Source: Streptomyces sp. ADI96-02 (GTDB lineage: Bacteria; Actinomycetota; Actinomycetes; Streptomycetales; Streptomycetaceae). Taken from it: a stretch of DNA of 45,365 bases. Positions within the stretch are counted from its first letter, which is position 1. Each line of letters opens with the position of its first letter. The notes under the pieces were generated by a model that saw only the letters and a program-made list of their open reading frames with translations, had not been told where the DNA came from and made no database searches. Both the position numbers and the translations under genes were made by a program. This document shows, in pieces, positions 40,687 to 45,365 of the stretch. Location: positions 5,197,706 through 5,243,070 of the forward strand of contig NZ_ML123034.1 in assembly GCF_003846185.1 (NCBI RefSeq). The letters run 5' to 3'.

Positions 40687-42735
40687 GTGTCCAAACTGAC
40701 CGACGTGCCCAAACGGATCCTGATCGGCCGGGCGCTGCGCAGCGACAAGCTGGGGGAGACCTTTCTTCCCAAGCGCATCGCGCTTCCCGTCTTCGCCTCC
40801 GACCCGCTGTCCTCGGTGGCGTACGCACCAGGGGAAGTGCTCCTCGTGCTGTCCATCGCGGGGGTGTCGGCGTACCACTTCAGCCCCTGGATCGCGCTCG
40901 CCGTCGTCGTCCTCATGTTCACGGTGGTCGCCTCCTACCGGCAGAACGTCCACGCCTACCCGAGCGGCGGCGGCGACTACGAGGTCGCCACCACCAACCT
41001 GGGACCGCGGGCCGGACTGACCGTCGCCAGCGCCCTGCTGGTCGACTACGTCCTGACGGTCGCCGTGTCGATCTCCTCCGGTGTGGAGAACCTCGGCTCC
41101 GCCGTCCCCTTCGTCGTGGAGCACAAGACGCTCAGCGCCGTCGTGGCGATCGTGCTGCTGACCCTGATGAACCTGCGGGGCGTCAAGGAGTCCGGGAAGC
41201 TGTTCGCCATCCCCACCTACCTGTTCGTGGCGGGCGTCTTCGCCATGATCCTGTGGGGCGCGTTCCGGGGACTGGTCCTCGGCGAGACGATGCACGCGCC
41301 GACCTCGGAGTTGGAGATCAAGCCCGAGCACCAGGGAATCGCCGGCTTCGCCCTGGTCTTCCTGCTGCTGCGCGCGTTCTCCTCCGGTTGCGCCGCCCTC
41401 ACCGGCGTCGAGGCGATCAGCAACGGCGTCCCGGCCTTCCGCAAGCCGAAGAGCAGGAACGCCGCGACGACACTCGCCCTGATGGGCCTGCTCGCCGTCA
41501 CCATGTTCTGCGGCATCATCGGGCTCGCCCTGGCCACCGACGTCAAGATGGCCGAGAACCCGGCGAAGGACCTGATCCGCGACGGCGCCGCCGTCGGCGA
41601 CAGCTTCATCCAGGACCCGGTGATCTCCCAGGTCGCCGCCGCCGTCTTCGGCGACGGATCGTTTCTCTTCATCGTCCTCGCCGCGGCCACCGCACTGGTC
41701 CTGTTCCTGGCCGCGAACACCGCGTACAACGGCTTCCCGCTCCTCGGCTCGATCCTCGCCCAGGACCGCTACCTGCCGCGGCAGTTGCACACGCGCGGCG
41801 ACCGGCTCGCCTTCTCCAACGGCATCGTCCTGCTGGCCGGCGCCGCCATCCTGCTGGTCGTGGTCTACGGGGCGGACTCCACCCGTCTGATCCAGCTCTA
41901 CATCGTCGGCGTCTTCGTGTCGTTCACCCTCAGCCAGACCGGCATGGTGCGGCACTGGAACCGCCACCTGAGCACGGAGCAGGACCCGGCCAAGCGCCGC
42001 CACATGGTCCGCTCCCGGGCGATCAACGCCTTCGGCGCCTTCTTCTGCGGTCTGGTCCTCGTGATCGTGCTCGCCACCAAGTTCTCCCACGGAGCGTGGG
42101 TCGCCCTGCTCGGCATGGTGATCTTCTACGGCACCATGAGCGCGATCCGCCGGCACTACGACCGCGTCGCCCAGGAGATCGCCGCCGACGAGACGCCGAC
42201 CGACGAGAGCCTGCGGCCCTCCCGCGTCCACGCCATCGTGCTGGTCTCCAAGCTCCACCGCCCGACCCTGCGCGCCCTCGCCTACGCGAAGCTGATCCGC
42301 GCCGACCACTTGGAGGCGCTGTCCATCAGCGTCGACCCGGACGAGACCAAGGCGCTGCGCGACGACTGGGAGAAGCGGGGCGTCAACGTACCGCTCAAGA
42401 TCCTCGACTCGCCCTACCGCGAGGTGACCCGCCCGGTCATCGACTACGTGAAGAGCCTGCGCCGGGAGAGCCCGCGCGACGTGGTCAGCGTCTACATCCC
42501 GGAGTACGTGGTCGGCCACTGGTACGAGCACCTGCTGCACAACCAGAGCGCGCTGCGGCTCAAGGGCCGGCTGCTGTTCACACCGGGCGTGATGGTGACG
42601 TCGGTGCCGTACCAGCTCCAGTCGTCGGAGGCGGCGAGGAAGCGGGCGCGCAGGCGCGCGGAGTGGAACGCTCCGGGCGCGGTCCGCAGGGGCCCGGTGG
42701 AGCGGCGCCCGAAGGAGCCGGCCCGCAAGGACTGA
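40687..42735 (+). CDS. APC-superfamily permease of the KimA/YdaO (KUP-like) K+ importer family
   Basis: A 682-residue APC-fold transporter with about 12 helices and a cytoplasmic C-terminal domain from about residue 510. It matches B. subtilis KimA (YdaO) along most of its length as I remember that sequence: KRILIGRALRSDKL, FASDPLSSVAYAPGE, SYRQNVHAYPSGGGDYEVATTNLG, LLVDYVLTVAVSISSG, FSSGCAALTGVEAISNGVPAF, GDRLAFSNGIV and FTLSQTGM. KimA is a high-affinity K+/H+ symporter inhibited by c-di-AMP. The C-terminal domain (VHAIVLVSKLHRPTLRALAYAKLIRADHLEALSIS) is the dimerising, nucleotide-binding part. It is usually annotated simply as an amino-acid permease. The GTG at 40687 fits a leaderless message. 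It is divergent from the trkA pair. Confidence 0.87.
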   Translation: MSKLTDVPKRILIGRALRSDKLGETFLPKRIALPVFASDPLSSVAYAPGEVLLVLSIAGVSAYHFSPWIALAVVVLMFTVVASYRQNVHAYPSGGGDYEVATTNLGPRAGLTVASALLVDYVLTVAVSISSGVENLGSAVPFVVEHKTLSAVVAIVLLTLMNLRGVKESGKLFAIPTYLFVAGVFAMILWGAFRGLVLGETMHAPTSELEIKPEHQGIAGFALVFLLLRAFSSGCAALTGVEAISNGVPAFRKPKSRNAATTLALMGLLAVTMFCGIIGLALATDVKMAENPAKDLIRDGAAVGDSFIQDPVISQVAAAVFGDGSFLFIVLAAATALVLFLAANTAYNGFPLLGSILAQDRYLPRQLHTRGDRLAFSNGIVLLAGAAILLVVVYGADSTRLIQLYIVGVFVSFTLSQTGMVRHWNRHLSTEQDPAKRRHMVRSRAINAFGAFFCGLVLVIVLATKFSHGAWVALLGMVIFYGTMSAIRRHYDRVAQEIAADETPTDESLRPSRVHAIVLVSKLHRPTLRALAYAKLIRADHLEALSISVDPDETKALRDDWEKRGVNVPLKILDSPYREVTRPVIDYVKSLRRESPRDVVSVYIPEYVVGHWYEHLLHNQSALRLKGRLLFTPGVMVTSVPYQLQSSEAARKRARRRAEWNAPGAVRRGPVERRPKEPARKD

Positions 42736-43118
42736 GAAAGGGCGATCGGCCGACGGCGGTCGCGGGAGACCCGGCGTGTCGGCCGAGCAGGGGCAGGGAG
42801 CGGTCGGGCGGAGGAACGGCGGACCGAGGCCCTGAGGCCCCGAGGCCCCGAGGCTTGTGAGGACCGGCGGACCGAGGCCATGAGGACATGAGGCTGTGAG
42901 GACCGGCGGACCGAGGCCAAGAGGACATGAGGCAGGCGCGGCGCACGGGCTCCGGCGCTCCCCGCTCGTGGTAAGCGCTCCGGCGGCCGACACGTAGACT
43001 GGTGGGCTGCTGTCCGGCCGCACGCCGGCTGCCCGCTCGACTGCCTGTACGACCGCTAGCTTGCTCGTCGGCTCGCCCGATCGCCTGCTTGCCCTCATGA
43101 CCTCTGGAGCCTCCCCTC
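42736..43118. other. Intergenic region with repeats and the trmA-like promoter
   Basis: Besides the tandem repeats described separately, TAGACT (42995-43000) is a good -10 box for the methyltransferase gene, giving a leader of about 110 nt made of Cys/Ala-like CTG/GCC-rich short repeats with no clear structure. No gene is supported. Confidence 0.5.
42818..42933. repeat. 39-bp tandem repeat, about 3 imperfect copies
   Basis: Units begin with GGCGGACCGAGGCC at 42818, 42866 and 42905. Copies 2 and 3 share the continuation (a/c)TGAGGACATGAGGC or AAGAGGACATGAGGC and the joiner TGTGAGGACC. Copy 1 is 48 bp and has an internal GAGGCCCC triplication. The repeats lie between the KimA-like permease and the RNA methyltransferase genes. 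Confidence 0.85.
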
Positions 43119-44447
43119 ATGCAGAACGAATCCGCGTCGTCGCTGGTCGGGGAGGAGTACGAGGTCGAGGTCGGGCCCGTCGCGCACGGCGGCCACTGCA
43201 TCGCCCGTACCGCCGAGAACCAGGTGCTCTTCGTCCGCCACACCCTGCCGGGCGAGAAGGTGATCGCCAAGGTCACGGACGGGGACACCGATTCCCGCTT
43301 TCTGCGGGCCGACGCGGTACGGATCATCGAGCCGTCCAAGGACCGCGTCGAGGCTCCCTGCCCGTACGCCGGTCCCGGAATGTGCGGAGGCTGCGACTGG
43401 CAGCACGCGAAGCCCGGTGCGCAGCGCCGCCTCAAGGGCGAGGTGATCGCCGAACAGCTGTGGCGGCTGGCGGGGCTCACTCCCGAGGAGGCCGGCTGGG
43501 ACGGCACGGTCATGCCGGCGGAGGGCGACAAGCTGCCGCCGGGGGAGGTCCCGGCCTGGCGCACCCGCGTCCAGTACGCCATCGACGAGGACGGCCGGGT
43601 GGGCCTGCGCAAGCACCGCTCGCACGACGTCCAGCCGATCGACCACTGCCTGATCGCCGCACCGGGCGTCTCCGAACTGGGCGTCGAGAAGCGGGAGTGG
43701 CCGCAACTGGCGGGCGTGGAGGCGATCACCGCCACGGGTTCGCACGACCGCCAGGTCATCCTCACTCCGAAGCCGGGCGGCCGGCTCCCGCTCGTCGAGC
43801 TGGACAAGCCGGTCTCCGTGCTCCGGGTGGAGGAGCACGACGGCGGCGTACACCGCGTGCACGGCCGCGCGTTCGTCCGCGAACGGGCCGACGACCGCAC
43901 GTACCGCGTCGGCTCCGGCGGCTTCTGGCAGGTCCACCCGCAGGCGGCGAACACGCTGGTCCGCGCGGTGATGCAGGGCCTGCTGCCGCGCAAGAACGAC
44001 ACGGCGCTCGACCTGTACTGCGGGGTGGGCCTGTTCGCCGGCGCGATCGGTCAGCGGATCGGCGAGAAGGGCGCGGTGCTGGGCATCGAGTCCGGCAAGC
44101 GCGCGGTCGAGGACGCCCGCCACAACCTGAAGGACCTGGACCGGGTCCGCATCGAACAGGGCAAGGTCGACCAGGTGCTGCCGCGCACGGGCATCACGGA
44201 GTGCGACCTGATCGTCCTGGACCCGCCGCGCGCGGGCGCGGGCAGGCAGGTCGTCAAGCACCTGTCGAACCTGGGCGCCCGCCGCATCGCGTACGTGGCC
44301 TGCGACCCGGCGGCCCTGGCACGCGACCTGGCGTACTTCCGGGAGGGGGGGTACGGGGTGCGGACGCTGCGGGCTTTCGATCTGTTTCCGATGACCCACC
44401 ATGTGGAGTGCGTTGCCATCCTTGAACCGGTCGCAAAGGGCACCTGA
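43119..44447 (+). CDS. TrmA/RlmCD-family RNA (uracil-5-)-methyltransferase
   Basis: A 442-residue SAM-dependent RNA methyltransferase. An N-terminal TRAM domain (residues about 10-70: YEVEVGPVAHGGHCIART ... LPGEKVIAKV) precedes an iron-sulfur type Cys cluster (CPYAGPGMCGGC), an insert, and the Rossmann domain with DLYCGVGLFAGAI (SAM), VLDPPRAGAG and YVACDPAALARDL, whose Cys is the catalytic nucleophile, ending in FPMTHHVECV. The target is either a 23S rRNA uridine or tRNA U54; the FeS-type Cys set favours the rRNA class. GGAG lies about 10 nt before ATG 43119. It is the last conserved gene before an accessory boundary. Confidence 0.92.
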   Translation: MQNESASSLVGEEYEVEVGPVAHGGHCIARTAENQVLFVRHTLPGEKVIAKVTDGDTDSRFLRADAVRIIEPSKDRVEAPCPYAGPGMCGGCDWQHAKPGAQRRLKGEVIAEQLWRLAGLTPEEAGWDGTVMPAEGDKLPPGEVPAWRTRVQYAIDEDGRVGLRKHRSHDVQPIDHCLIAAPGVSELGVEKREWPQLAGVEAITATGSHDRQVILTPKPGGRLPLVELDKPVSVLRVEEHDGGVHRVHGRAFVRERADDRTYRVGSGGFWQVHPQAANTLVRAVMQGLLPRKNDTALDLYCGVGLFAGAIGQRIGEKGAVLGIESGKRAVEDARHNLKDLDRVRIEQGKVDQVLPRTGITECDLIVLDPPRAGAGRQVVKHLSNLGARRIAYVACDPAALARDLAYFREGGYGVRTLRAFDLFPMTHHVECVAILEPVAKGT

Positions 44448-44881
44448 CCTGCGGTTTTGTCCGTGCGCATTATGTGCGGTGTGGGCGTTACGGGCGATAT
44501 CTTGACGCCGAAATGACGCTCGTGCCGCTCATTTGACGCTCGTTCTGATGGGGTCTCAGGTGCTCTGAAGTGCAGGTCAGCCGCGCAGCAGTAAGCCGGT
44601 CGAGGGCTGACGTGTTGCCGTCAGACCCCCACGGAGTGGAGGGCAAGGTCGGGCGCTCGGGTTCGCCGACGCCATAGACGGATGCGAGACGCGAAAGACG
44701 AAGAGATCTTCAGCTGTCGTTCCTGATGCTGGCCTCCGGATCCCGAGTGGGTGTCGTATGTAGCACTGCGCGTCTACCGAGGTGCTTTGCATCACGCGCT
44801 TAGCAACGAATTGCCCGTGCTCATGCGTCTCAGCAGATATTCTCCTGCCAGCAGACAGCAAAATGGGGGAGGGCTGGTTGC
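44448..44881. other. Low-G+C intergenic stretch at an accessory boundary
   Basis: The 434 nt have visibly more A+T than the rest of the window and no supported gene. A direct repeat TGACGCTCGT occurs twice (44514-44523 and 44534-44543), with a further TTGACGCC just before it. GGGGGAGGG (44863-44871) is a ribosome site for the following broken gene. The composition suggests transferred DNA. Confidence 0.5.
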
Positions 44882-45341
44882 ATGCGGTTCGTCTTCGTTC
44901 ACGGGACTGGCGTGCGCCGTGAACGCTTCGACCAGTTGGCCACTCTTGTCGCCTCGGGGTTGACCGCGCGCTTCCCCGATGCACAACTGGTGCCCTGTTA
45001 CTGGGGGCGACGCCTATGGCGCGAAGCTCAGCGCGGGTGGTGCCTCGATCCCGGGGTTCGACGGTGTTCGTGGCACGGCGGCTGCCAGCCCGCTCGACCA
45101 AGAGACCGCAGAGTGGCTGCTGCTGACGGACCCGCTCTGTGAGTTGCGGGTGCTGGCCGAGTCAGCTGCGGATGACGACGACGGACTGCGCATGCCGGGC
45201 GTCCGAGCCGGAGGCGAGGAGATCGCCGACCGACTCGCCAAGCTGCAAGGCGACCTGCCGCCCAGCGAACTGACTCCGTTGCTCCACTCCACGGGCATCG
45301 CGGCCAGTTACCCAGCAGCCCTGGAAACCGTAGTGTCCTGA
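44882..45341 (+). pseudogene. Frameshifted, truncated alpha/beta-hydrolase-like gene
   Basis: Two frames make one protein-like sequence of about 152 residues. Frame 1 starts at ATG 44882 with MRFVFVHGTGVRRERFDQLA, a typical alpha/beta-hydrolase oxyanion-hole start (VFVHGTG), and runs to PCYWG near 45004. After a five-G run (45003-45007) the sense continues one base later as DAYGAKLSAGGASIPGF and on to ALETVVS with a stop at 45339-45341. Removing one G restores a continuous frame. No GxSxG nucleophile elbow is reached before the stop, so the gene also looks shortened at its 3' end. A strong GGGGGAGGG ribosome site suggests it was once expressed. It could be a true pseudogene or a sequencing error in the G run. 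Confidence 0.65.
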
Positions 45342-45365
45342 GTCGTAAGTTTGCGGGTGCTCGTA

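Noticed and set aside
42818..42933. 39-bp repeats considered as a CRISPR array
   Set aside because: Only about three direct copies without spacers; a minisatellite explains them better.

Overview
The window is chromosomal DNA from a Streptomyces or a very close relative. G+C is about 70% or more, third positions are almost all G or C, GTG and TTG starts are common, and marker genes such as sepH, cutRS and an N-terminal-GNAT Pat are present. Gene order matches the part of the S. coelicolor chromosome I remember as roughly SCO5831 to SCO5876 plus SCO5901. The right part (26.5-44.4 kb) also matches, gene for gene and in relative orientation, the M. tuberculosis block I remember as Rv2689c to Rv2701c. 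These comparisons are from memory, not from a search.

Layout. 0-6.5 kb: two divergent citrate synthase genes around a perfect 19-bp inverted repeat, a CobW-type metallochaperone GTPase, and parC. 6.7-9.5 kb: an overlapping pair of M16 peptidases, one with the zinc site and one without. 9.7-10.9 kb: a ydaO-type cyclic di-AMP riboswitch and the secreted M23 cell-wall hydrolase it leads into. 11-12.4 kb: a GntR/FCD regulator flanked by two short tandem-repeat arrays, and ptsH (HPr) with a DasR-like dre operator. 12.5-18 kb: a protein acetyltransferase of the Pat type, a DUF5998 protein, the probable c-di-AMP phosphodiesterase AtaC, and thymidine kinase. 18-27.4 kb: a VOC protein, a rhodanese, the FtsZ regulator SepH, a membrane protein with a Pro/Gly-rich tail, an MFS/aldonolactone oxidase pair, coproporphyrin ferrochelatase and an inositol-phosphatase-family protein. 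27.4-31.6 kb: a small coiled-coil protein, the secretion-stress system CutRS, a DUF4193 zinc-ribbon protein and a large hypothetical protein. 31.6-34 kb: DUF3093, a PaaI thioesterase, dut and DUF3710. 34-42.7 kb: potassium-related genes, namely KdpDE, two TrkA/Ceo proteins and a KimA-family permease, with an OB-fold protein and a DUF3159 membrane protein between them. 43-44.4 kb: a TrmA/RlmCD-type RNA methyltransferase. 44.4 kb to the end: a lower-G+C accessory boundary with a frameshifted hydrolase-like gene that is cut short near the window edge.

How the genes fit together. Most of the window is conserved housekeeping DNA. The most coherent theme is c-di-AMP and potassium: a c-di-AMP riboswitch on a cell-wall hydrolase, a probable c-di-AMP hydrolase (AtaC), a KimA-type K+ importer, two K+-channel regulatory proteins of a class known to bind c-di-AMP, and KdpDE all lie within about 33 kb. 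Several genes (patA, DUF5998, ferrochelatase, PaaI thioesterase, OB-fold, KimA-like) have a -10 box 6-8 nt before the start codon and no Shine-Dalgarno sequence, so they are probably leaderless. I did not find a clearly new multi-gene system. The best candidates for new biology are the c-di-AMP/K+ clustering, possible pairing of the riboswitch with the ribosome-binding region, the repeat arrays around the GntR gene, and the disrupted accessory gene at the right edge.
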